Source of the DNA: Agapanthus africanus
Taxonomy: Eukaryota; Streptophyta; Magnoliopsida; Asparagales; Amaryllidaceae
Assembly: GCA_030015575.1 (NCBI GenBank)
Contig: CM057347.1
Coordinates: 408,240,248 to 408,304,247 of the forward strand
Length of the DNA stretch: 64,000 bases
Reading direction: 5' to 3'
A program made the position numbers and the translations under genes. The notes under the pieces were generated by a model. It saw nothing but the letters and a program-made list of their open reading frames with translations. It was not told the DNA's origin and did no database searches. Shown here piece by piece: positions 11,386-22,111 of this stretch. The first letter of the stretch is position 1. Every line of letters begins with the position of its first letter.

Positions 11386-11640
11386 TTATTAATAAAAAAA
11401 AATAAAGCACAGAAAAGTCCTCGATCGTTCCCAAAAATTCCTCGTTCTCACTTTCCCGCACGCGCCTCTCGTCACCACCGCCCGCGCCTCGTCGTCACCG
11501 CCCTCCCGCGCGCACCTCGTCGTCCCCGACATCACCGTCGACTTCCTCGTCACCACCGCCCACGACTCGTCGCCGATTGCGTCGTCAACCATCTCCGGTC
11601 TCCTCCATCGCCGGCCTAGCTACATGTTAGTAAATTTCAT
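11376..11640 (+). promoter_or_regulatory. Probable promoter and GC-rich first exon of CACTA B
   Basis: A TATA-like element (11376-11383) is followed by 'gatcgttcccaaaaattcc' and a 150-base GC-rich leader with repeated 'cgtcgtc/cgccgcg' words. A GT donor is likely at 11627 ('gttagtaaat'). CACTA C has the same order, which supports the reading. The minus-strand open frame through this GC-rich leader is probably compositional. Confidence 0.5.
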
Positions 11641-11694
11641 ATTTTTACTTCTAATTATGCTTTTATTTCTACTTTTGTTGATTATTAGGTTGCT

Positions 11695-11907
11695 GCTGGG
11701 GCTAGGGTTAGGGTTCAGGGTTCGGTTAGGGTGAGGGTTAAGGTTCGGTTTAGGGTAGGGTTAGGGTTAGGGTTCAGTTCAGTCAGGTTTAGGGTTAATT
11801 AGTTAGGGTTAGGGTTAGGGTAAGACTTAGGGTTAGGGTTCGGTTTATGGTTAGGGTTAGGGTTAGGGTTTGGTTCAGGTTTAGGGTTAGAGTTAGGGTT
11901 AGGGTTA
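11695..11907 (+). repeat. Degenerate TTAGGG-type array in the CACTA B intron
   Basis: Dozens of 'gggtta/gggttc/gggttt' units occur, most often TTAGGG rather than the usual plant TTTAGGG. They are interrupted and diverged, so this is an interstitial array in an intron and not a telomere. CACTA C inserted at its right edge; the array resumes for a few units at 43611. Confidence 0.85.
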
Positions 11908-12110
11908 CACTACTACAATATGGGGTTGCCCCTACGGACTCAGGAATCCGTAGGGGCAACTATTTCTTGCCCCTACGGATTTATCCGTAGGTCCACATCG
12001 TTGTCCCTACGGTGCCTTACGTTCTAATTTAAAAATATTAAATCGTAATTTGTTGTTTAGCCCTACGGAGCCGCAAACGGTGGACCTACGGTTATGTCCG
12101 TAAAGGCATA
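11908..12110 (+). repeat. 5' terminal and subterminal repeats of CACTA C
   Basis: The terminal repeat is followed by palindromic 'gcccctacgg..ccgtaggggc' pairs, at least three within 200 bases. These are probable TNPA-binding sites. Confidence 0.88.
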
Positions 12111-12365
12111 TAAATAGGTCATTAATAAAAAAACACATAAAACTCATTCATCGTTCCCAAAAATTCTCTCTCTCACTCTCCCGCGTCTCGATCGCTCGTT
12201 CCCGTGCCTCGTCGCCATCGCCCTCCGCGCCTCGTCTCTACCTTCCTCGGTCGTTCCCAAAACTTCCTCGTCGGCTTCCTCGTTGCTACCGTCCGCGACT
12301 CGTCGCCGATCGTCGTCGACCACCGGTCTTCTCTGTCGTCTCCTCCACCGCCCGGTTAGTAAATC
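12109..12365 (+). promoter_or_regulatory. Promoter and non-coding first exon of CACTA C
   Basis: A good TATA box, TATAAATA, lies at 12109-12116. About 40 bases on, a GC-rich leader begins ('catcgttcccaaaaattc') that matches the leader of CACTA B. It ends in a probable splice donor, 'gttagtaaat', near 12354. The TATA box sits exactly where the subterminal repeats stop, so TNPA binding could influence transcription, as known for En/Spm. Confidence 0.6.
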
Positions 12366-12394
12366 TCAAATTATTTATAATTTTGATGATGTTA

Positions 12395-12628
12395 GGTCTA
12401 GGGTTCAGGGTTCGGATAGGGGTGAGGGTTAGGAATCGGCATCGGCATCGGCATCGGGTTCAGTTAGGGTTAGGGTTAGGGTTCGGTTGGGGTTGGGGTT
12501 CGGTTGGGGTTGGGTTAGGGCTGGGGCTGGGCTGGGGCTAGGGCTAGGGTTCGGTTGGGGTTGGGGCCGGGCTGGGGCTGGGGCTGGGGCTAGGGTTCGG
12601 TTGGGGTGGGGCTGGGGCTAGGGCTTAG
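12395..12628 (+). repeat. G-rich degenerate array in the CACTA C intron
   Basis: Tandem 'ggggtt', 'ggggct' and 'ggttcgg' words with many closely spaced runs of three or four G. The sequence is compatible with G-quadruplex formation on the plus strand or its RNA. It appears related to the TTAGGG-like array of CACTA B but drifted toward G. Confidence 0.85.
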
Positions 12629-12800
12629 GCTTCATCACCTGATATAGCGAAATACAAAGCGTACTTCAGTACACCCGACCTCATTGAGTTTCCTATTGAA
12701 GTTCCCGGTCAAATGGCATATGCATATTTTTATTCGCCATCAAATCCCAATTATCAAGCTACCGAGGACGAAAAGCCACCTTTGTTAGTCGAGAGTCATG
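12629..12800 (+). pseudogene. Captured exon of a plant S9 prolyl-oligopeptidase-family gene
   Basis: Fifty-seven codons are open without a stop and end at a consensus donor (G|GTAATA at 12800/12801, phase 1). An AG acceptor lies directly before ('cttag' ending 12628). The peptide contains 'KYKAYFSTPDLIEFPIEVPG', 'MAYAYFYSPSNPNYQA' and 'EDEKPPLLVESH'. From memory this matches the segment just before the catalytic domain of plant S9-family peptidases (acylaminoacyl-peptidase-like), where 'PGQNAYAYFYPPSNPNYQA..EEKPPLL.KSHGGP' is conserved. Ser, Asp and His of the active site are not included. It lies inside CACTA C between the leader and TNPD, so it is a transduplicated host fragment. It could be spliced into the element's transcripts. 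Confidence 0.72.
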
Positions 12801-13270
12801 GTAATAGACTTGTCATTATAGATCATAGTCAATTGTTTTTCTTATCATTTTCTTGATCCAGATACTAATCAACTTGTTAGTTACTATTTTTATGACGTAT
12901 TTGTCTATATTTGTTGACAGTGGCCTTTCTTTTGGATGAACATGTTTTTTTGATGCATGTTTCAGTCATGTGAATTCATATGTTGCGTATAACGCTTTAT
13001 GATATCAGTATCCTACATTTGTAGTTTTAATTGTTGATTGTTATAGATGAATGCCATTGCAATAATAGTTTTTGGTTGATATATTAATTTTTCAAATATT
13101 TGCATGTATGTATCCATGTCTGCCTGCATATATGTATATATGAGGATAATGGGTATATTATTAGGTTGCCGTAGGAGAAAAATTTTCTTTATATGGCTGT
13201 CAAAAGTCAATCCTTAATCTCTTTGTGGATGATCAGTTCTATCAATCTTGATCTCAATAGTTTAAAATCA
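12801..13270 (+). other. AT-rich stretch, probably intron carried along with the captured exon
   Basis: It begins with the splice donor of the captured exon and is AT-rich and intron-like. No reading frame is supported on either strand. A counterpart is not apparent in CACTA B, which fits co-capture with the exon. The right part may also belong to CACTA C itself. Confidence 0.4.
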
Positions 13271-13428
13271 TGTTACACATACAACAAGAATACACAACAA
13301 ACGCATCTTTAGAGAGTGATTCAAGATGTTCAAGTTAAAACAAATATATGATACTCGATGATAATATGAAACCTTCATATTCTCATCGATACTCATATAT
13401 GAAACTAAAAGTGCCACTTAGTCTCCGT

Positions 13429-13568
13429 CTATCGGTTAACATACGTTCGATATTCGTCGTGATATAGAACTATACGAAGATTATTAAATATCGAACGGTA
13501 TAGCTCGATACTAACAACCGTCGTATAGTTTATGTGACGAGAAGATTCAATCATATGATAACCGATAG
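13429..13568. repeat. Foldback (inverted repeat) in repeat unit 1
   Basis: The arms begin 'ctatcggttaacatacg' and end 'catatgataaccgatag'. Pairing continues inward for roughly 65 bases per arm with scattered mismatches and a short loop. Confidence 0.85.
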
Positions 13569-14030
13569 ATTTGTCCCGTGTGGACAAGTTAGGAATATAT
13601 AAAGCAAACACCTTCATTCACTTGTGTTTTCATCCGTTTCGAGATATTTCGTCGGTACCTTTCCGCTGGTTCTCTGTGTACAAAGATAGATTAGTTGTTC
13701 ATTTCAACGTTGTTTCACAGCTTTGAAATGATTATCTATTCTATTACAGTGTACTCGGAGAACAGCGGGGAGGTGCTGCCGAAATTTACTCGAAACGGTT
13801 GAAAGCACAAGCGAATGGGTGTTCGCTCTATACATTCTTAATGGGATAGAAGCCTTACCCCCGACAGCCGGAACACACACATACAACAAGAATACACAAC
13901 AAAAGCATCATTAGAGAGTGATTCAAGATGTTCAAGTTAAAACCAATATATGATACTCGATGATAATATGAAACCTTCATATTCGCATCGATACTCATAT
14001 ATGAAACTAAAAGCGCCACTTAGTCCCCGT

Positions 14031-14170
14031 CTATCGGTTAACATACGTTCGATATTCGTCGTGACATAGAACTATACGAAGGTTGTTAAATATCGGACGG
14101 TATAGCTCGATACTAACAACTGTCGTATAGTCTATGTGACGAGAAAATTCAATCGTATGATAACCGATAG
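14031..14170. repeat. Foldback in repeat unit 2
   Basis: Same structure as unit 1, with outer arms 'ctatcggttaacatacg' and 'cgtatgataaccgatag' and the 'ctatacga' block pairing inside. Confidence 0.85.
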
Positions 14171-14632
14171 ATTTGTCCCGTGTAGACAAGTTAGGAATGT
14201 ATAAAGCAAACATCTTCATTCACTTGTGTTTTCATCCGTTTCGAGATATTTCGTCGGTACCTTTCCGCTGGTTCTCCGTGTACAAAGATAGATTAGATGT
14301 TCATTTCAACGTTTTTTCACAGCTTTGAAATGATTATCTATTCTATTACAGTGTACTCAGAGAACAGCGGGGAGGTGCTGCCGAAATTTACTCGAAACGG
14401 TTGAAAGCACAAGCAAATGGGTGTTCGCTCTATACATTCTTAATGGGATAGAAGTCTTACCCCCGACAGCCGGAACACACACATACAACAAGAATACACA
14501 ACAAACGCATCATTAGAGAGTGATTCAAGATGTTCAAGTTAAAACCAATATATGATACTCGATGATAATATGAAACCTTCATATTCGCATCGATACTCAT
14601 ATATGAAACTAAAAGCGCCACTTAGTCCCCGT

Positions 14633-14772
14633 CTATCGGTTAACATACGTTCGATATTCGTCGTGACATAGAACTATACGAAGGTTGTTAAATATTGGAC
14701 GGTATAGCTCGATACTAACAACCGTCGTATAGTCTATGTGACGAGAAGATTCAATCGTATGATAACCGATAG
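14633..14772. repeat. Foldback in repeat unit 3
   Basis: Same structure as the two preceding units, with a few base differences spread over both arms. Confidence 0.85.
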
Positions 14773-15390
14773 ATTTGTCCCGTGTGGACAAGTTAGGAAT
14801 GTATAAAGCAAACACCTTCATTCACTTGTGTTTTCATCCGTTTCGAGATATTTCGTCGGTACCTTTCCGCTGGTTCTCCGTGTACAAAGATAGATTAGAT
14901 GTTCATTTCAACGTTGTTTCACAGCTTTGAAATGATTATCTATTCTATTACAGTGTACTCGGAGAACAGCGGGGAGGTGCTGCCGAAATTTACTCGAACG
15001 GTTGAAACCACAAACGAATGGGTGTTCGCTCTATACATTATTAATGGGATAGAAGCCTTACCCCCGACAGCCGGAACACACACATACAACAAGAATACAC
15101 AACAAACACATCATTAGAGAGTGATTCAAGATGTTCAAGTTAAAACCAATATATGGTACTCGATTATAATATGAAACCTTCGTATTCTCATCGATACTCA
15201 TATATAAAACTAAAAGCATCACTTAGTCCCCGTCTAGCGGTTAACATACGTTCGATAATTTATTCTTTTCAACGACAAACGCACACACAAAGCATATACA
15301 CGGATTTTCTCCTTTGTCAGTAACTATCCCGTTCTTAGATTTCTCAATATAGTCACCATAACCTACAATTTATATGTTATACAGTCTAAC

Positions 15391-15780
15391 ATGGCCCATG
15401 AGTACGTCAGAGTTAAGGACTGGATGTATGTGGATTGGCAACAACGTATGCAATCTAAGTTTGTCACAGGAGTTGCTGATTTTATTGAATTTGCACGCGC
15501 ACATAATAAGATCATAATAGAGAAGATTCTCTGCCCGTACGATAAATGTGGCAATAAGTACTGGCAGAAGGTAGAATTGGCAGAGCTTCATATTGTAAAA
15601 TATGGGTTTACTAGATTTTATACAACTTGGAAATATCACGGGGAAGGAGAAGAACGCAGTAATACGGCAGAAGAAGAAGAAGAACACGATAATGGGCAGG
15701 AGAAGAAGGAGAAGACGGTAATGCGGAAGAAAGAGAAGACAGTAATTTATTTCCATCAGAAGAAATGGAGGATATGGTAG
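15391..15780 (+). CDS. TNPD N-terminal transposase-associated domain, with start codon
   Basis: The ATG at 15391 begins 'MAHEYVRVKDWMYVD', the same start as the copy in CACTA B (46891). The domain has the CPxxKCGN zinc-binding-like motif and ends in 'YGFTRFYTTWKYHGEGEE'. The acidic run after it drifts out of frame relative to the continuation at 15765. In related transposases this domain precedes the catalytic core in one frame. Confidence 0.8.
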   Translation: MAHEYVRVKDWMYVDWQQRMQSKFVTGVADFIEFARAHNKIIIEKILCPYDKCGNKYWQKVELAELHIVKYGFTRFYTTWKYHGEGEERSNTAEEEEEHDNGQEKKEKTVMRKKEKTVIYFHQKKWRIW

Positions 15781-17384
15781 AGGTTGCCCTAGGTGAATCT
15801 ACTCGTACCGAAAATGACATTCCTTGCGGTCAAGGACCGCATGCGGATAAATATGAAAATTTCATGAATGATGCTAGAAAACCAATTTATGAGAATGCAA
15901 AGTATTCCACCCTCTCATGGTTCGTCCAACTTTTCCAGATTAAGTGCCTAAATGGATGGAGTAACAAGTCATTCACAATACTTCTTTCGTTCTTGAAAGA
16001 TTCTATGCCCCCAGGAAATAACGTACCCGACAGCTGGTATGGAGCCCGGAAGATGATGTCTGATTTGGGTCTAAAGTGCGAGAAGATTCAAGTATGTTCT
16101 AAAAATTGCGTGTTGTACCGGAAAGAGAATTCAGATTTGAAAGAGTGTCCAACATACGGAGAAGCCAGGTATAAGCCGAAAGATTCTGATAAGAAGTCTG
16201 ATATACCTGTCAAGATAGCACGATACTTTCCCATAACACAGAGGCTATTCAGGTGCAAGAAAACAGCCGAGGCAATGATTTGGCATCACCGTGCTCCTCC
16301 AAGTGAAGATGGAAAAATGAGCCATCCAAGAGATTCACCGGCATGGAAGAATTTCGATAGGAGGCACGCAATATTCAGTAGCGATCCTCGCAATGTCCGG
16401 CTCGGACTGGCTAGTGATGGCTTCTGCCCATTCATCTATATGGCTGGAAGTCACAGCACATGGCCCGTTGTAATGATAATTTATAATCTGTCGTCTTGGT
16501 TGTCTATGGACCAATCATACTTTATGATGCCTCTTCTTATCGACGGACCAAACTCACCGGGAAACAATATCGACGTCTATCTCCGACCTCTGATCAAGGA
16601 GTTGAAATCTTTGTTCATTGATGGTGTAGAGACATACGATGCAAACACAAATACAACCTTCATACTGTGTGCGGCTTTAATGTGGACAATTAATGATTTT
16701 CCTGCGTATGGAATGCTATCAGGTTGGTCCGTACATGGTCACAAAGCATGTCCTCATTGCCATCAACACACAACATCGAAATTCCTGAATTTTAGCAGGA
16801 AGGTTTGTTATTGCGGCCATCGACGTTTCTTGCCTCCAGACCACCTCTATAGGTTAGACACGGTTCACTTTGATGGTCATCAGGAGCTTCTTGGACCTCC
16901 ATCCCCATTGTCCGGAGAGGACGTGACTGCTCAATAGGATGGTTACAATAATGTGACCTTCGGGATGGATCCGACAAAACAGGTCAAACCACCATTTTGG
17001 AACAAGTTAAGCATTTTCTTCGAGCTTCCGTACTGGTCAACAAATTTAGTGCGTCATTGTATGGACGTCATGCATATAGAGAAGGGAGTATCAGAGCACA
17101 TACTCAACTTGCTTCTTTGTAAAGACGGGAAATCGAAAGACAGCCTGAATACTCGGATAAATCTACAGGAGTGGGGAATAAGAAATGAATTGCACCCTAG
17201 ACCGGTAGCAGGTAAACCAGGCAAGTTTGTACTTCCCAATGCCGCTTATCATATGTCACAACCGGAGAAGAAAAGATTCCTGCAGGTGTTGCATGATTTG
17301 AAAGTTCCCACAGGTTTCTCAGGATCATTCAGCAAGAAAATAAAAATTGTGAAAGGCAAGATCGATGGGCTGAAAAGTCATGAT
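15765..17384 (+). CDS. TNPD catalytic core up to the E1 insertion
   Basis: Length and motif order match tnp2-family cores. The acidic residues in 'LASDGF' and 'LIDGPNSPG' are those normally conserved. One in-frame TAG (16935-16937) separates 'SGEDVTAQ' from 'DGYNNVTFGMDP'. The frame then runs on to 'KIDGLKSHD', where E1 begins at 17385. Confidence 0.85.
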
Positions 17385-19601
17385 TGTTAGTTATATGTAT
17401 GCCCTAGAGGCCATTACTATACATAGGATGTATATTGTAGTGGATGCTTAGACATATATAGGGAGGACTTTCTTTCTCGACATGATAGTATGCTATCTGG
17501 TTGCTCTTTACCTTAACGTGTACACTGATTGTCTCTCTGTTACATGTTGGTAAAGCCCTTAGGATGTGTACTTGACTGCCTGGACTATGATGCAGATCAT
17601 ACTAGTAGGGATATGGTAGTCCATAAGTACATCCTTCAAGGTCCCCAGTCATGGGTGTATCGAGACAGGGCATCGATGCACCAGAGTAGACTAGCGTATA
17701 CGCATCTTGACACATATGATGGGCGATGGATGATCCCATATCCATCGGTGTTTGACATCAAGGATGGTTTACGGGTGCTCAGTGGAGACTGGGTACACTG
17801 GACGGACTCGCCGAGAACTCCCAGATGGTATTATACCTCACGTCGGATGGCAGTTCTCCGGTGACACTGGTACAGAGTAGTCTGTTGACCCGAGATCGTT
17901 ATAGAGTTTTGTGTGATTCTCACTGTGCTTTGATTTCCACCTTACCACGTCCAAGAGGGCGTGCAAAACGGTGGTTTTTGGGTACAGTCCCGAATCATAT
18001 GGAGGCAATGAACGATAGGAGGGGATTCGTCTCTCCCGGTATAGGGAGTTGATGTTGTGCTGTGTTCGATTGGCTATAACCGGAAATCCCTGGCCAGGGT
18101 TGCTGAGATTTACTAGTAAGTGTTACCAGTAGTTTCTCGAACTGTTATAGACCTCATATCGACACGACTTATCGAGCTACTGGGGTCTGACGTTTACCAC
18201 CCCTAGGCGAGATATGTGACATATCAGACGAACAGACCGGACTGTATGGTAAGTGTTACTGGTTGGATTCACAGGAGTGTGAGCGGGCTTACTCGTTGAT
18301 CTTCTGATCGCTCAATACCCGGGTGGCCGTTACGTTTAGCAAACCGCTTGCGGCTTGTGGGTGTTTGATATGATCATCACCTACTGCCGGCGTATTGACG
18401 AGTCTTTAGAGTCCTACACAGAGGTTTCCTGGCTCAAGCGAAACGAAATAGGAGCGCATATGAGATATGTGCGGGACCGAGAATAATACCAGTATGTGAT
18501 ACTGAATTCTATTCTCGCGATTAGTATCATCGGACGGTTATATAAGATATAGCCGGGTTACCGAATCAAATGTCGATTCGATATATTGATACACTTGATA
18601 TTAGTCGGTTGTATGCAGTATGACCGGATCATTAAATCAAGTGTTGATTTAATGATTTAATGTATAATTATATATTTGATATATTACTTTACATTAACTA
18701 ATATTGGTTCATTTAAGATTGATTTTCTCACTTGGATGTGCACATTGTTTATATGTGATATATGCAAGTGTACATGTTTGTATCACGCTTGATGATACAT
18801 ACAAGTTGTGTGTATGAGACTTAAACCAAATTGAGGTTAAATTAGGGTTTACTAATTTCCTAATAAATAACAAAAGAAATAAAACTTTGGTCAAAGTTAT
18901 CAAGCTTCATGAAGCTTGAAGAAACTTTGAGAAAGTCAATTTCTTTTGTCATTTCCTTAGGATGCTAGTTAACCCAACTCTTAACCCAATTCTTTGGTTA
19001 ATTCTCTACACAAGTTAAGCATGAGGGCTTAACTTAACCATGGTACCATAATTAAAGGGATAAGTTTCATTCTTTATTCATTATCCTTGTAATTTTTTCT
19101 TTCTTCTTTTGCTTCTTCAAGAAGAAGCAAGCTTACTACCTCTAATGGTGCCATGAGATTTAGAGTGAGAAATCCAATTCTAAAGTGAACTCACTTCCTA
19201 TTTCTTCATTCTCTACCACTTGCCGTGTAGTAGAGTGTGTTATCTTCATAAGTTTCATGACCTAGTGAAGATGGAACTTGAGTTTGAGTCGCCTCGACGT
19301 AGATCATCTTCGGCATCGAAGTCAACGATCTAGCCCGATCATTTCTCCGATGAAACCAACGCTAGAGTCTAGGATCCCGATGATCGCAGCGGAGGGACGT
19401 CATCACGGAGCTAAAGAAGTGGAGGACCGGATCTACAAAGGTTGTAATCCCTTTCACTTGTAGTTAAAGTAGTTAACTTGCTAAGTTTCGCCTTTACCTC
19501 TAGTTAACGATCTTCATTAGGGTTTCTCGGCACATAGAAAAATTTGATTTTGGCATGTTGATACCTTGTGGAACCTCTCGAGTGTGCCTAGGAACCCTAC
19601 A
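17385..19601 (+). repeat. 5' LTR of Copia E1
   Basis: It begins TGTTAGTTATATGTATGCCC and ends CCTACA. It contains a perfect 13-bp hairpin at 18628-18656 and a purine/pyrimidine-rich promoter-like region near 18900-19150. Confidence 0.95.
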
Positions 19602-19602
19602 G

Positions 19603-19614
19603 TGGTATCAGAGC
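19603..19614 (+). other. Primer-binding site of E1 (initiator tRNA-Met)
   Basis: TGGTATCAGAGC, one base after the LTR end. This is the usual primer site of plant Copia elements. Confidence 0.95.
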
Positions 19615-19800
19615 CTAGCTAGAGCTTTAGGCGAAGTGTAGACGAAATTAGAAACCCGATCGAACCCCGAAACCCTAAACTACACCCTTCTATGTACATT
19701 TTCTGAAACTGTGCATTTTTCCTAATTAAAATTGCTTAAAAAATTCAGCAGGCAATTTTAAGAAATACAGTGCAAAACGACAAAAAGACGCGTCCAAGGC

Positions 19801-19847
19801 GCCGCGGAACCGTGGCACAAGCTTGGCTTCTGCGGCGGTTCCGCGGC
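19801..19847 (+). other. GC-rich inverted repeat in the E1 leader
   Basis: GCCGCGGAACCG at 19801-19812 pairs perfectly with CGGTTCCGCGGC at 19836-19847. It lies 187 bases after the primer site, in otherwise AT-rich sequence. Confidence 0.85.
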
Positions 19848-22111
19848 CATATGATGACGTAATCCTTTACTTTTTGCACAGTAATTTCTTCTATAAGTGC
19901 TGTGTTTTCTGGGAATTTTTAATATTTACTTAAGAGTTGAGTTTTCTGGGTTGTATTGGGGACTCGATGTTTCGATCGGAAAGTTTAACTCCGTCTATGT
20001 GTTTTTTCCATGTATTTTAGAACATGTTAAAAAGTTCGACCGGATATAAATACACACTTTTTCCCCTGCCGGGAAATTTCCAGGTGTTGGATCTTTCCGT
20101 AGTTTAAGAACGTTCTAAGTAGTGCAAGTAACTCGATAGACCCTCTAGAAGACAACAAACCTTAACTCGATTATGTGACCGTCTTGAACTGCCCTTTGAA
20201 CCTTAGGGTTTGGGGCAGTACGGCGTGCCACATGTGAGGCGTTGGCTTGACCCTTCTACGGCTGGACCGTTGGTACTGTGGCATGAAGTGGATGTTTTTA
20301 AACTTATTTCATGTGTTGAGCTTTTCGGGAAAACTTGGGTGTTTGATTATTCGATCGGAAAGTTTAACATTGTCTATTTATCTGGAATATGATACAATAT
20401 TTGGAATCCACAAATAAGTTATGAGATAACTTATTTGAATGTTATAAATCTAGCAGTTTAGTCTCACTTGATCGGTTGCCACGGGATTTTGATGTGATCA
20501 AAAGTCCGTCGCAATCACGTTGCGTACACGAATACTCGCCGGTAAACTTAATAGATAGCCACGCCCCATAGCCCCGACCAAGTGACTGTAGGAGAATCCC
20601 GTCGCGAAAAGCATCCGTTCGGGTGCTCGCGGCAGCGGTGTTCCGTCTTAGTGCACTTTGTCAACAGTATCGGGGGTGCGGCCGTCTACTGAAGTTTGCG
20701 ACGAGCATTCGTTCAGGATGTCGGGAATCTTGTTGAATTGCCCGACTTGATATTGAAAAGTGTTTTCGATAATGAGACTAAAATGCGGGGTTTATAATTG
20801 TTAGGCATGCGATGTCTGAGGAATTCATTTGGTTAGGCATGCGATGTCTAAAGAGATTGCGGATTCCAACTGTTGTAGTTTTACATTTTCTTTTCTGCGA
20901 CCGTAAGTGTAATATGTGATATCGCCGGTTTCGTTGCTATATGTCAACGACAATTGGGATGGGCATATTTACTTACGTTGATGACATGTGATGTTATGTG
21001 TTGCTGGATATGTTATATTGGATCGTCATGTTTTGAATAGCCGGGGGTTTTTATGTGAGGTGAGTGTTTTTCATTTTCATTCATGTAAAAACTTGTATGT
21101 AATATTCTTTTATTGGGGCACTTCCAGGTTGCGGAAGATGTCACCATTGATGTATATTATTTACTTTTCCGCATTAGGATAGACCCAAGGAGGGGAGCAC
21201 AAGTAACCGGGTTCTAGGGTCCAGTGGGAGACCATCTCGAGGAGTCGAGTCCGGGTCTCCTAACCCTAGAATTGGTAGGGTTGCTTGCCGCTCTCGTAGG
21301 GGTCTAGGGGTGTGGGATTGGCTATTCATCACAGCCGTGGAATCCGTGTTTTATACTGGCTCGTATTGAAAACACGGACGTCCTAGTATATCCAATATTT
21401 CATATATGTTTCTTCTGCTGCGATATCTGTGATGTGATCATTTGATATGTTGTGATAGATACTGCATATAGTATATATGATATATTATATACACGTTACT
21501 TATATTTTACACCCACGCTAGCCCTGCCCCGCTCTGCCGTTAGTTACCTAACCTAACGGTGCACGAGGGGACATCGAGGCGAATGCGGATGGCATAAGTG
21601 TACGTCGTATTTATCTGTGATGTTTAGGTGACTTAAATGATGGGACTTCATTAATAAGATTAATGAAAGAAAAAGAAACCTAAAAGATGTTGTGGAATCG
21701 AATTTTCAAAAATAGGTAGCTACGGTTCTTGCTTTGCATCGCGGTGTTCCTTGTAGAACATCCTGCACTTTATTCGATAAGGAAAGGGCCGAGATCCCTT
21801 CACCGGGAGTGACCCCTTTAGCAATAACTGGCAGATGCTACACCCCTCGGTTTGTCTTTTGATTGCTTTTCTAGTTCTTTCTTTGCACAGTGATGTATAT
21901 GATATATCCTGCACCTCATTCGACGAGGAAAGAGCCGACGTTCCCTTCACCGGGAGTGACCTCTTTAGCGAAACTAGCAAAAGCCTCAAAAACACTCCAT
22001 TTTAAAAATCATTTGATTCTACAACGATATCAAGTTCATTACGCAATAGGTTTTCAGAAAAACCTGTCGTAGCCCTCCGTCATTTCAGATAAGTCCTGCT
22101 TAGTATTCGTG

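Larger units (their letters stand above)
13275..15254 (+). repeat. 602-bp tandem repeat, 3.3 units, each with a foldback
   Basis: The word 'acaacaagaatacac' recurs at 13281, 13883, 14485 and 15086, giving periods of 602, 602 and 601. Units differ by only a few percent. Each holds a near-palindrome of 140 bp and a stretch ending '..ccccgacagccggaacaca'. The fourth unit stops inside the palindrome. The 62-residue minus-strand frames seen once per unit fall within the palindrome and are not convincing genes. One further unit is in CACTA B at about 46060-46640. Confidence 0.92.

Noticed and set aside
11389-11592. Minus-strand frame over the GC-rich leader of CACTA B
   Set aside because: The leader has strong compositional bias; the plus strand has the TATA box and splice signals, and C shows the same layout without a conserved minus-strand peptide.
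11695-11907. True telomere or subtelomere
   Set aside because: Units are heavily interrupted, lie inside a transposon intron and are followed by tens of kilobases of other elements.
13429-14821. Three near-identical 62-residue minus-strand frames, one per 602-bp unit
   Set aside because: They lie across the foldback and are repeated only because the DNA is repeated. The copy in CACTA B is a little shorter, no domain is visible, and the palindrome explains the openness.
13275-15254. CRISPR-like or centromeric satellite array
   Set aside because: Only 3.3 units of 602 bp confined to one CACTA element, with no spacer pattern.
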